Source: Hyaloperonospora brassicae (taxonomy: Eukaryota; Oomycota; Peronosporomycetes; Peronosporales; Peronosporaceae). Taken from it: a stretch of 64,000 nt of DNA. Positions 49,182 through 60,179 of the stretch are shown one piece after another. Within the stretch, counting starts at the first letter, position 1; every line of letters starts with the position of its first letter. Under the pieces are notes generated by a model. The model searched no databases. It was not told the origin of the DNA and saw nothing but the letters and a program-made list of their open reading frames with translations. The position numbers and the translations under genes are program-made. The DNA lies in NCBI GenBank assembly GCA_947650285.1, contig CANTFL010000002.1, positions 62,001 to 126,000 of the forward strand, given 5' to 3'.

Positions 49182-51531
49182 ATGGAGCAATCCACACCCC
49201 TCTCTGAGGCCCAAAAGGCCGCGCTTGAGAAGCTCACCGCGGCCGTAGGCCCAGAGTATGTCTCGTTTCTAGCTGCACAAGGTCCTGATGTGCTCAATGC
49301 ACGAGTCGAGACCTTCATGCAGTACGAAACGGCCCTTTTAGGGCAGGTTCAAAACCAGGTAGTGATGGCTATGCCGACACGCTACGTGGAGATGCCAGAT
49401 GAAGAGGCTAAGTCTCGTTCCCTCCGGGTGGACGTTAAACATTAGTCCGGGAAGAAGAGGGAAAACTTGACCCTCTGGATCCGTGAGATTGAGATGGCCA
49501 TGGACTCTGGTCTCATCTCACTTGAGAACCAGCGGGTCTCGTTGGCTATCTCTAAGCTCGATGTAAGAGCTAGAGAGTGGGCTTTGACGTGTGGCACGTC
49601 GGTCAACTTGGCGTTTACCACGTAAGATTTGCTCAGCTTAGACATTTTGCGATTTTTCTCGCTGCCCAACCAGGCTTATTGCGTGTGCTTACGCTCCTTG
49701 TCTACCCGTCAGGGTAAGAACGAGTTAACGGACAATGTCCAAGAGTTGGGAGCTCTGATGGCTACTATGCAGTCTGACCCTCTCCCTGAGACAGTCTGTG
49801 TGAATGTCTTTATGGAAGGTCTTCGATAATGGCGTTGCCAGTACCGAGGTGTTTCGGGTCTATCCCTCTACTTTTGAGGAGGCTGTGAGCATCGCTCAAA
49901 ATGCTGAGCACAACTTCAAGTCAGCCAGACTTGGTTGAAATAGGTATGTGGTGGAGTGGTAATAGCTCTTTCGAGGAGTCGATCCCAACTCTCCGATGGC
50001 GCCCGAACGACCGACTAACGGAGTGGGTACTCCGATTCCTTATTCTTGATTGCCTTCCTCACCTTGTGTACCCTTCGGTGAGGCAGGTTGCACTCTTTTA
50101 TGTGGACTCGTGTCAATGGAAAACTTGACTGTGTTTGCAATGGGGTCGAGGGTCGATCGCGGTATAATATTTTCACACCACGATCGGGGTCGGTGTGATC
50201 ACGTGGAATTCGTCACGCGATCACTTGTATGTTTGTGGGGTGCTCGATTTGAGTCACCCTGATCTGGAACAGATCGCCTTGTCCAAATGTAGACCTTGAT
50301 TCGCGAGCCTTCTGACCACTGGGGCGTCTCGCGATCTTGGATTCTCAATTAAAAAGGGTTTCCTACGTCCAGTCACAGTTGGGGTGTTGTTTGAGAGATC
50401 TTGATCCCTGGCCAAACAATCCAGGGATATCACCTAATTAAAGTATGTGTACCTTTCCTAGACATCAGGTGGCCAATGATCCACCCAGAGGAGAAGTCGA
50501 CACGTGTAATTTGAAGCAAATTGAACTCTGTTCTAATGTTAACCAATCAAACTCAACAACCCTATCCCTATCCCTATGTCTTGGACATCGTTTGCCACAT
50601 GTCGCTCTCTCTAGACCGTAGCGATCTTTTACTTGCGTGGCCCACACCTGATGTGCTTATCTGATCGCGATCACATACCTGATTCCTGATCACGATCTCG
50701 ACCGCTTCCTGATCGTGATCGGCTTGTTGATCGCGAATCACATGGTGTGCTCCAAACCAACCTAATTTCGATCATACACCTGATCTCGATCGTTCACCTG
50801 ATCACTAATCACGATCACTAATCGCGATCTCGATTGCCTCCTTGATCGCGATAGCCTTGCTGACCGCGGTTCCCTTTTTGATCGACTGATCGCCAACATT
50901 ACCTTCTGCCTCATACCTTGATCCAAGATCGCGGGTCCCAACCTGCCCGATCTGATATCCATTTTATTCTGACTGTCCAATGGACGCGATTTCACCAGAT
51001 GTGGGACCGGGCAGCCAACCGTTAACTGGATCGGACATAACGTAAATGCGATCAGTTCCTCTATAGCGAATTTCCATAGTCGCTTTACCGCAGGTACAAC
51101 CCAAGCTTTGCGAGAGCAACCTCTGCGAGCACCTTGGCTTCCTGTCAGCCAGAACCGATGGATCTTAGCATTGCTGACGATAAAGGTAAAGCGGAGCTTT
51201 AGTTTGCAGAGAAACGACAGGAAGTGAGACGCTGATATATGTGCGGAAGCATTAAACACTTGCGTCCCTATTGTCCTTTGCGTAAGCAACGACCGACTCC
51301 TACGGGTCGAAACCACAGCCTCAACCAGAAACTTGGTATGGCACGGGGAAACGTCGACACCCAGTAGGCGCGGGGCGCCCTACTGGGGTAGAACTGAGTT
51401 CTGTCACTTCTCTACGAGGTAGAGCAACACAGAGCTTTGCCCCACAGAGCTCCTTGCCAGCAATCACAGAGCGTGGATACAAGCCTGGATTGTTAGTCAT
51501 CGAGGCGAAAACTAAAGGCTTAAAGAAGCAC
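49182..51531 (+). pseudogene. gag of element B (broken, with nested solo LTR)
   Basis: Same Gag as element A from the ATG at 49182 (MEQSTPLSEAQ...), nearly identical in sequence. It shares TAG 49443-49445, TAA 49623-49625 and the frameshift near 49825 with A. A solo LTR (49947-51092) splits it. Beyond the insertion the zinc knuckle is MCGSIKHLRPYC, but its first cysteine codon has become TGA. So the stop inside A's knuckle is private to A and the loss of the first cysteine private to B. Confidence 0.9.
49947..51092 (+). repeat. Solo LTR (family G) nested in element B gag
   Basis: 1146 bp with TGTGGTGGAG ... TTTACCGCA ends and a perfect 4-bp target duplication GGTA (49943-49946 and 51093-51096). 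Element A shows the uninterrupted site. It matches 61690-62901 over much of its length, for example GACGACCGACTAA, CCTCACCTTGTGT and TCCAGGGATAT. The segment 50640-50890 is rich in degenerate CTGATCGCGATC repeats. Confidence 0.9.
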
Positions 51532-51534
51532 TAG

Positions 51535-53342
51535 TCGGTCCTAGTCGACTCCGGAGCATCAGGTAGTTATGCTCGACGTCGTTCCCTTGAGGGAAGTCAG
51601 CGATACGCTAAATCGCTCAAAGCGCACGAGGGTGATTCCATCACCGTTCGTCTAGCGACTGGTAGTCGCGTTAATGTGCCTAAGGTTCCGTTGAACTTGA
51701 GCGTGAAGTTTTTATCTTCTGACAGCATTGAACGCTGTATTGTCCTAGATTTGGACAAGAGATACGATCTCATCCTAGGCATGGCATGCCTTGAACTCCA
51801 TGAACCATGGATCGATTGGAGGTCTAAGACCTTAGGCGCAACGCGCAATGTTCCTAGTGGAGTTTTGGAGAGTCATGAACCCACCGTTGCTAGGCAACAA
51901 AAGCACGATTGGCGCGAGTCATTGGCGGAAGATGTCAATGTGCTGGACATTGGTATGTCGGAGCTAACTAGCTCGAATGTCTATGACATGAATGTTGAGC
52001 GGAGCTCTTCTAATGTGTTTGAAGAGGGGTGTGCTCCGTTGAGTGATACTCGTTGTGATAATGAGTCACTGCATGCGTCAAGCATGGTTGGCCTACGGGC
52101 GGGACATACAGGAAGTAATTCCCATGATGTAAGTGCGGCGGCACGTGAAATTACACAGAGTGAGGGCGGCCGTGATGGCACCTCACTGAATGTCGATAAT
52201 GACATTGATGGCGAGAAGCCAGAGCATTCAGGGCTAGTCCCGAATGCTGTACGTGAAGTGGTCCGTGTAAATCCACTGGGTAAAGTGTTTGAGTTACGTA
52301 ACACTTCAGCAGATGTCGTTCAAGACATGAGATCTCGTCTAGAGCGTGCTAAGACAACTAGCAACTACAGGGGTCCTACTGTCCCAACTTTTGAGAAGCG
52401 TAATGGGTCTACGACCCGTCAGTCCCGACGCCCGGTGGCAGCTGATGAGCGCCCCACGTCAGATACGTCCCATAGTGATTAAAGCAACAATACACTATAC
52501 ACCCTTGTTAATGGAGTAACTGGTCATGTTGATGGTAATATCCGTTTTGCAACTCTTCCGTCTGTGGACGCACTCTTCAAATTGGACGAAATGTCTGATG
52601 GCGACTTTAGCCAAGCCTTACAGGCCGGAGAATATCCGATCTAGTGGTCATTCGACCAGATGCAGAGTTGAGTTCTTCCCCGTTATTGGACAAGTCTGTA
52701 CTTGAGGACACAAAGGCGGCATCGGATGCCCGTAGTGGATCTTCGATCCTTAAGGATCCTCTTGATCCGTTCTATCCTTTGGTAAAGGAGTTTCAGGACG
52801 TGGTGTGTCACAACCCACCGTCCGTCTTACCTCCCGATAGAGGTGTACGTCATAAAATTGACTTGGTTCCTGGAACTAAATACTGCGTAACACGGCAGTG
52901 GCCTTTACCGAAGAAACAGTGCGACGTCATTGACGACTTCTTTCGTGCAAAGCACGCAGCGGGCATGGTTCGTGAGAGCAAATCTCCTCATTCCACGCCC
53001 ACATTTTGTGTTCGAAAGCCCAATGGAAAGTGGCGCATTGTTCATGCTTACAATAAGCTTAATGATGCCACGATCCCGGCTTAGACACCAATCCCTCGGA
53101 AAGATGTTCTTCAGAACAATATGGTGGGATGTACGATGTACAGTGCACTCAATTTAGTCGATGGTTATTGCCAATTACTCATGCGTGAGAGCGATATCCC
53201 GCTAACAGCGGTTAGTACCCCGAGCAGTATGCTCTGGGAGTGGCTTGTTATGCCACAAGGCTTGCTAAACGCGCCAGCTACGCTCAATCGTCTTGTGACG
53301 CAACTTTTTTCGGCCTCACCGAGGTTATGCACAGACCTACTT
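51535..53342 (+). pseudogene. Protease and N-terminal RT of element B (broken)
   Basis: Opens after the TAG 51532-51534 shared with A, with protease VLVDSGAS (Asp codon 51547-51549). The frame is stopped by a private TAA near 52480, frameshifted near 52640, and stopped by TAG at 53083-53085. RT follows A closely, but the first catalytic block reads ALNLVDGYCQLL, with Asn in place of the catalytic Asp. The frame is lost again near 53320. The stretch 52365-52640 is far more diverged from A than its flanks. Confidence 0.9.
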
Positions 53343-54354
53343 TGATGACATCTTTGTCCATAGTCGTGCTATAAACGGCCGGTCTGATGTGGATAATCAC
53401 GGCGACCATTTACGAGTAGTGCTCGAGTGCATGCGCACAAACAAGTTGTATGCCAACGCCTCTAAGTGCATCTTTGGTGCACAAGATATTCCCTTTTTAT
53501 GGTGCTTCATTGGGAAGCGTGGTCTTAGAGCGGATCCCGCTAAGATAAAAGCCATAGTCGATTGGCCGGTTCCTCAGAACCAGAGGGACTTACGTAAGTG
53601 GCTTGGTCTTGCCAATTACTTACACAAGTATAGTGCAAACTATGCAGACATGGCTCGACCATTATCCAATCTCCTTAAAAAGGATGTGGAATGGTGTTGG
53701 GCTAACACCGAGCCTGAAGCCTTTACGGCTGTTAAAGAGAGTCTCTTTCATGCGCCAATCTTGGCTTTGCCCGATCCTGATCGGCCTTTCAGTGTCGTAT
53801 GTGACGCATCTGACTTTGCCATCGGCAGTGCTCTGTTACAAACAGATAATGATGGACGGGAACGCGTCATTGCGTTTGAGTCCAGGCAGTTGAAAGCAGC
53901 TGAAAAGAACTATCCAGTTCATGACAAAGAGCTACTTGCAATGAAGTATGATTTAGTTGAATTCAGAGTTCATCTGATTGGCTCTAAGCCTTTTGTGATC
54001 TTTACAGATCATGCGTCATTACGCACTGCGACCCAGTCGCCACATCTCTCTCAGCGAATGACCCTTTGGCTCTCATTCTTTGCGGAATACAACTTCGAGG
54101 TGAAGTATAAGCCGGGCAAGCAGAATGCTTTGGCTGATGCGTTGTCACGCAGGCCTGACTATGAGCTTGCTCATGTTACGACTCTGTCATCATCGGTCAC
54201 AGGCCTCATTCGTTCGGCATATGCCAAAGATGAACCTTGTGTATCTTTCCTACGTGGCCTAGGGAGCGAAGAGTTTAACGACTCAGACATTAAATTGTCG
54301 GCACTCTTACGTGCGAGGCTACATCGATATTCCATCGATCAAGGCCTGTTGTGA
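53343..54354 (+). pseudogene. C-terminal RT and RNase H of element B
   Basis: YFDDIFVHS near 53340 resumes RT after a frameshift. From 53389 to the shared TGA (54352-54354) the frame is open for 321 codons and differs from element A at only about six residues. RNase H residues (VVCDASDFAIG, HDKELLAM, FTDHASL) are kept. It has no way to be made as part of a full Pol because of upstream breaks. Confidence 0.9.
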
Positions 54355-55190
54355 TATAGCACAGATATGGAGAATACTCCCCGTATCGTTGTCCCTCATG
54401 ATGAGGAACTGAAGTATCGCATCCTCTATGAGGCGCATGATACTGCGGTGAGCGGTCATCTCGGTCGATAGAAGACATATAGCTCTGTAAGCCAATATTA
54501 TTGATGGCTCAAACTTTACAAATCGGCAAGCACATATGTGCGTATGTGTAAAACGTGTCAACGGGTGAAACCCTCAGCTCACGCGGCCGCGACGCTGGCT
54601 AGTATGCCTGTACCCAACCGATGCTGGGAGTCCATCAGCATGGATTTCATGTTCGGTCTGCCGAAAGATTCGTATGGAAATACGGGAATTGTGGTCTTTG
54701 TTGACCGTTTGAGCAAGATGGCCCTCTTGGCGTCTGTGCCAGATACCATTGATGGTGAAGGTACAGCTACGCTGTTTATCGATCGAGTGTTTCGACAAAA
54801 CGTTTTGCCATTGTCAATTGTCTCCGATAGAGATCCTCGCTTCACTAAGAGTTTTTGTGACACATCTATAAGGTGCTCGGCACACGTTTGGACATGTCCA
54901 CAGCGGATCTTTCTCAGACGAATGGTCAAATAGAGCGATTGAATCTCATCATCAGTGACATCTTGCGCCGTGATTGCGCTGAAACGCCTAAGCTTTGGAG
55001 TTCGATGCTCCCTGTCGTTTAGTTTGCGTTATACAAAGCCGTGCATGCCTCCACCGGCTACACACTATTTTTGTAAATGGTCTCACACACCCTCGCGTTC
55101 CGTTCACGCTACCACTGCGCGGTTTGGCGCTTGGGGGGAGGAGTTGCCGATCGGCTTGCTTAAATCAGCCCTGCTAGTGTTCAAAAACAG
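54355..55190 (+). pseudogene. Integrase core of element B (broken)
   Basis: Shares TAG 54469-54471 and TGA 54502-54504 with A. Zinc-binding MCKTCQ and the catalytic SISMDF and IVSDRDPRF are readable. At about 54845 one base is missing relative to A and the frame is lost. From here on similarity to A falls sharply, and the catalytic Glu region is only a diverged relic (GQIERL near 54930). Confidence 0.85.
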
Positions 55191-55232
55191 GTAAGCGTGT
55201 TTCTTGCAACGCTTTTAAATGTCTAACGACAT

Positions 55233-55913
55233 GTGCGTGACCCACTGGTCGATAGCCAAGACAAGCATAAGGAACACGCTGATGCTAAAGGCAGAGGTTG
55301 TATTAAACGTTATAAGGTCGGAGATCAAGTCCTACTTAATGCTAAAAACCTACCTACAAATGTAGTGGTCGCCGTCTTCAAAAAAAAGTTGCGCCCGCGC
55401 TTCATTGGACCATTCACGGCCGTTGATAAGAAGGGACTTGCGTATACGCTCAACCTTCCGCGCAAACTGCGCACACACCCCGTATTCTACGTTGGTTTGC
55501 TTAAGCCGTATCGGGATCCGTCCCACGTGAACCTGGATGCGCTTGCGCCGCATAGGTTGGCCTTGCCATCATTTGCTGAATACTCATCAGAAAGTCAAGC
55601 TGAGCCTCCATCCGGGCTTGGCTCAACTCGAATGCCTCGAAATGGGCTTGTTACAACTCCAACACCTCGACACGGGCTCGCATCGCGTCGTGCGCCTTCC
55701 GGGTCTTACCCAATATCTCTAGGAGACTACTCATCTCGAGAAGCACCTTCTCGTGCTCCCAACTTTGTTATACCAACCACCTCCGACGCAGCTCGATGGG
55801 CAAGAGACCACCAGTTCCATGTGGAGCGACTTCTGAAACGACGCCGTCGTCAGGGTCAATACCAGTATCTGGTAAAGTTGCGAGGGTACTCGGAGTTGGA
55901 GAACTCGTTGTAA
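55233..55913 (+). pseudogene. Integrase C-terminal and truncated chromodomain of element B
   Basis: Open for 226 codons: KKLRPRFIGPF, YTLNLPRKLRTHPVFYVG, a long proline/serine-rich linker and FHVERLLKRRRRQGQYQYLV. It ends in a stop in the middle of the chromodomain after ELENSL. About two thirds of residues match element A by eye, far fewer than in RT. The linker is antisense to the coiled-coil part of the antisense ORF remnant. Confidence 0.85.
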
Positions 55914-56864
55914 TTTAAAATACCCCTTCGGCAGGATTGCTTATACGCTGTTGATGTTTTTGAACATCGTGGCAGGGGTCATCCCTCGGCCGAGAGCTCT
56001 TCTCCCCAATAGTATTGGAGGCAGGTGGGTATTTGGACTCCACTTGACCAACACCTACATCAATCGGCACAGCCGGAGCATAGCGTGCGCGGGTTTGCAA
56101 CTGGTCTCTGGCCTTGAGCTTGGCGTGATCATATCGAAGCTTTCGTTCTAGACGAACATCTGCCACATCGGAACTTGCTCTGAGAGCTAACACGCTGCTG
56201 AGATGGCGTTTCCGATGCACCCAGCAAACAAAAGCGTTGTATTATTCCTCCTGAGATTTGCTTGCTAATAGGAGGATGGGTATACCCTTCATCGGTGGAA
56301 CCAATGCACCCCGTGATTGCGTGTCAAGTCGCAACTTTTATTGACTCTGAGTCGTCAAGTGAGGTTGCAGATATTCCTCTCGCAAAGTGCCTGTCGACTC
56401 TCCACCTCATCAGAAGATGTAGGTTTAGCGCCAATGGTCCACTTTTCCAAAGAATGACCTGTCGTTTAGGGTATACGCTCTTCCACATTGAGTGGTATAA
56501 AGAGATAGCCACGACGACCCTCAAGCGTTGCAGCAAGCTGCATACGGCGCTGAGCGCTCTCCTCTCATGGTATATCCAGCTGTTGCTGCTCATCAAGCGG
56601 ATTGGTGATGATGACATCGCCCACGATGGGTGTTTTATGCGGCGTCGATGGCGCGTTGGCTTCTCCACGCTCGGCAAATGGGTTTGGGGCAGTATGAGGC
56701 GGTGCCTCTTGTACTGGTGAGTCGGACATTGTCTTCTCGTCACCATGGATATCGGTATCGCTACCATTATCCACCCCCACATCAATGCTGAGGTAGGAAG
56801 AGAGAGTCGAGGACTTATGGGGTGGCGATGCCTTGGTGTTTTGTATTTTGCCAGCCGTGAAGGT
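55555..56864 (-). pseudogene. Remnant of the antisense coiled-coil ORF in element B
   Basis: Minus-strand counterpart of A's 36198-37496 ORF. The N-terminal part (56864 down to 56565) reads LSSYLSIDVGVDNGSD, NPFAERG and VIITNPLDEQQQL; its start codon is AAG where A has ATG. The middle (56480-56400) reads KWTIGAKPTSSDE. The region 56220-55915 reads YRKRHLSSV-like HRKRHLSSVLALRASSD and DVRLERKLRYDHAKLKARDQ. The coiled coil (55768-55555) reads EHEKVLLEMSSLLEILGKT and RVEVLEL, with one stop. Many replacements are conservative. Frameshifts and stops show it is dead in this copy. Confidence 0.8.
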
Positions 56865-56931
56865 TGAAGCGCGCACAAACCGTCCTCTTCAAGAAAACAA
56901 TTCGGATCACGTTTTGTGGTAACGTAAGTCT

Positions 56932-56943
56932 GGTGGGGGAGGG
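56932..56943 (+). other. Polypurine tract of element B
   Basis: GGTGGGGGAGGG directly before the 3' LTR, matching the tract in element A. Confidence 0.8.
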
Positions 56944-57472
56944 TGTAAAGAGGTTAGACGTCGACTGGTAGTCGACAATAGGTGTGGTGCACACAAGGGA
57001 TGGGATCCCCTTTGAAAGTAATATCAGAACACATTATTAATTGTTGAAGACTGATGTCTGTCAACCATTGGTTACGAGATCTTTTGATAGGTCTATTTAG
57101 GACATTAGCGAGTAGGTTAATTACTTTGTTCTAAGGTGTTCTTTTAGGTTAAAAGAAGAAGTATAATACAGTTCACATTTTGATCCGATAGACACGTGCC
57201 TCTTTGAGGCGTCTTGTGATCGTTGAAGAGGTAGGAACACCTTGATAAGGCATCTACTCCTTGCACTCTGTGCGTTGATTCTCTGAATCGTTTGGGTTCC
57301 CCTGGAACAGCGACCCTAAGATCTCTAAGCTTGTTGACTCTTTGAGTCGGGTTCTTTGAACCGACCTTAGCTCTCGGAGCTGTTAACTCTTTATGTCGGG
57401 TTCGTAGAACCAAAGTTGCTCGTAGAGCGTTAAGTCTTTCTCTGACTTAAGGAGCTGTGTAGCTCCGCTATC
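56944..57472 (+). repeat. 3' LTR of element B
   Basis: Starts TGTAAAGAGGTTAGACG and matches the 5' LTR up to CTCCGCTA at 57470; the final CA is changed to TC. About 17 differences from the 5' LTR, so B's insertion seems older than A's. Confidence 0.92.
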
Positions 57473-58372
57473 GCCTCAAAGAGATGAAATGGAGTTCGGT
57501 GTGCTGCTTCTGCCTAGCAAGTATCCTAGCTTCGATGCTCCATTTGAGAGCTAAGGAAAGGGAATGTTGCTAGTTCGGATTCGCCACGTTGATCAAAAAT
57601 GGACTGGAAGAGATACTCGCTAATACAACATCAAAAGCGAAACGGAAATGTGCATAGAGGCTACAAAGTCGTCCTGTTTCGCTGCTCACGAAACATAGAC
57701 AGAGCACTTAAAGAGAATTAACCTCAGTGTCGCATATTCGGGCTCTCGCTGGAGATTTCACAGGGCAAATCTACCTGGACTATCAACTATGAGGTAGATG
57801 CAAAATGACGTACGCGACTACTGTAATATCCGAGGAAAGTAGCTTGAACCCGTACGCCGTCACGTTACATTTGCTCGAGGCAGGCGTATCATATTTGATT
57901 GAAAATAAAGCCCAGCTGCACATCTGCCCCTTTGCTGCAACGCTCTGTGGTTTTGTCAAGGTTCTATTTGCTGAGCGTCTCTGCTGATTTAACGTATTTA
58001 ATTCATCACATAGTCTGGTAGCACCTTCACTTCGATATAGAACCATTAGTTGTAGATGACATCTCACGCCCAGTCACACAAACATTATGCCACTTTTTGT
58101 GTTGCTCTCTTGTATGCATGTAGTCGCGCACAGTAAAATTGTCCAGACTTCTATGACATAAAAAGACATGCAATCGTTAGGTCGAATCTGGACGAGGGAA
58201 AGCCACGTTGGAAGCCAAATGTGCCAATGTACCGAGGCGGGGCTTTTGGAGAATCAGCGTGGTGTTTAACTTACTTGAACTTAAACCGCACGTGCCCCTT
58301 GTAAAGGTTAAAACAATCGTATACAGAAGAACATGAAGACGTTGTATTAATTTTTCGGCGACTTAAATCTAC
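57473..58372. other. Intergenic sequence without supported genes
   Basis: No gene or repeat recognised; frames at 57783-58067 and 57805-57987 overlap on opposite strands and have no motif. Confidence 0.4.
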
Positions 58373-59600
58373 GGTAACGGGGTGAGCCCGTTACATAATA
58401 ATTGGTACTAAAGTAACAATTTGAATAATATAGATATTGTTCATATTCAATTAGTATCACTCGTGAAAAGCGATTTTGTCAAAATATATTCCCTAAGGGT
58501 AATATTCGTGGAGGGGTCCACTTTTTTATTGATGTACACGGTACATCAACCAATTTAACCACCAATCGCTGCTGGACGCGCGCAATGGGTGGTGAACAGA
58601 AGACCCACATAGGAGACAGTAGTTCAATATAGTTAGATTAAGACGAAGGATGATTTAGTAGGAAACATGACCATATTAAATAACAGTTCTACTTTTCCCG
58701 CAAGACAAAGCTTTCAGGTTCTGTATTGTCTTGGTCGCGCTTCTTCACGTCAATTGTGCGTGACGTCGGACGTACGCATTTTCATATTGAAATCAATACA
58801 AGGCCTTGCTCAGTGAGCAAGAGCATGCCTCGTTACACCTGGTAGCACTTTGTAGGCCTTCCAGAGACCAAGAATCTTATCTATCATGAACATGATGGAT
58901 GAGGAACAGAGATTTTACGTCACACGTGAATGCTTCGCCCATTTTAGTGACCTCGAACGGGCTGCGGTAGGGCGAATGAGCTCTCCCGTGGGCGACATTG
59001 GCGTTACCGCTATATTGGAATCTCTTGACAGAGGCCAACAACATGTCACCATCGCCAGGTTCATTTAACATGAACTTGGCGCCTAGCGAGAGAATCTAGC
59101 TTTGCTTCACTTCACCAGCAAGACTCTCAACAGGCTGAGTAGATGATAGAACTCGGTGCTAAACAGACAAAACTGTGGAAACAGCGGCAATTTAAAGCTG
59201 CTGTGGGCGGGACGACGCACACTTGTCGCCCCAAAATTTAAGTTGACATCTCCAAGTATAGATAAGTCGAGGTAGACTCCTTGTTAATTTGGTTCGTAGA
59301 ATTAGACAGAGCCTTAAAGGCACTTCGCATCGACAATGAGCAAATGAAACTCACATTTGCTCAAATCCACTTGGCAGGAAGTGCCAAGACTTGGGCCTAA
59401 AAGCTGGAGATGAGCGACCCATCCGCTTTTAAGTAGCTAGACGCTTTTAACACCCGGCTCAAACGAACGCTTGAGCCACCAAGGGTTGAGTTCAGGGCTA
59501 ATTAAGAGCTCCTGAGACTTAAACAAGGTACGCGTGATGTGCACGCATACGCTAACGGGTTGTCACTGTATGCCAACGCTTCAGGATTGTGATGCTACAC
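58373..59600 (+). mobile_element. Gypsy element C: 5' LTR and gag remnant
   Basis: LTR 58373-58837 starts TAACGGGGTGAGCCCGTTACA and ends CTCGTTACA, with PBS TGGTAGCAC at 58840-58848. A Gag start at ATG 58886 follows and is open for 60 codons (EEQRFYVTRECFAHF, VTAILESLDRGQQHV). Further on a Gag core is readable through stops: ALKALRIDNEQMKLTFAQ and HLAGSAKTWA near 59310-59400, then FRAN-stop-ELLRLKQGTR near 59500. No pol or 3' LTR follows. Confidence 0.85.
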
Positions 59601-60179
59601 GTGTCTCCCTCGCGTATCAGTTCTTGTGCTCATGCTTGTTTCATCTACACCTGTCAGAGTACCATCACCTTTCTGTATCGACTTAAGAAGTTTTCCTATT
59701 CACGTCAGACATTATGTACGCGCAGTGACGTGTTTCAAGTTTCATACGTCAGCTCTTCTCTTTAAACGCTTTCAGGCCAAGTGGCAGTTTTCTAGTGCAC
59801 TTGTCAGCTGGTACGTGGCTAGAGATTTTGTCGCTGTGATGCTGCGATCTCGACTGCGTGCATTATAAGAGCCAACTCGATCGAGGAAAATTACTCGGAC
59901 CAGCAATTGGGTAGATATTCCGATCCACCATATTTAAGTAAATACTCGCGATCCCAGATCTATTATGTTCTTTCTAGTAACGTTGCCGATAATATGCGTC
60001 AGCCGCATATTACATGACAGCTACGTCGGTTCGCTGCTAGCATTCCTTCTAGAAAGAGGTGAGCCCCTTTTAAGTCATTACTATAGAAAATATATATATG
60101 TGGATATTATCGAAGTATATTATTCATTTAAAGTACTTGGTTCAGGCAAAATTGATGAAATATTCCCATAAAGGGTACT
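59601..60179. other. Sequence without supported genes
   Basis: Nothing recognised except a 9-bp stem-loop TAATATGCG / CGCATATTA at 59990-60012, which may be chance. Confidence 0.4.

Larger units (their letters stand above)
48596..57472 (+). mobile_element. Ty3/Gypsy chromodomain LTR retrotransposon B (nested insertion, degenerate)
   Basis: Plus-strand relative of element A, 8.9 kb including a 1146-bp solo LTR inside gag. LTRs 48596-49123 and 56944-57472 differ at about 17 sites by eye, and the last two bases of the 3' LTR have changed. Flanks GCCAC (48591-48595) and GCCTC (57473-57477) may be a decayed target duplication. From the U5 end to the integrase core it is almost identical to A, including shared lesions; its LTRs, integrase end, chromodomain and antisense ORF are clearly more diverged. 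It has many private stops and frameshifts, so it is dead. Confidence 0.93.

Noticed and set aside
49997..50008. TGGCGCCCGAAC, identical to the first bases of a tRNA-Lys-type primer binding site, and a nearby A-box match (49949-49959) suggesting a SINE
   Set aside because: Both lie near the start of a 1146-bp solo LTR with its own TG...CA ends and target duplication, not after an LTR end; the B box is weak. The LTR explains the segment.
50565..50580. CCCTATCCCTATCCCTAT as telomere-like repeat
   Set aside because: Only three units, inside a solo LTR, and not the expected telomere motif.
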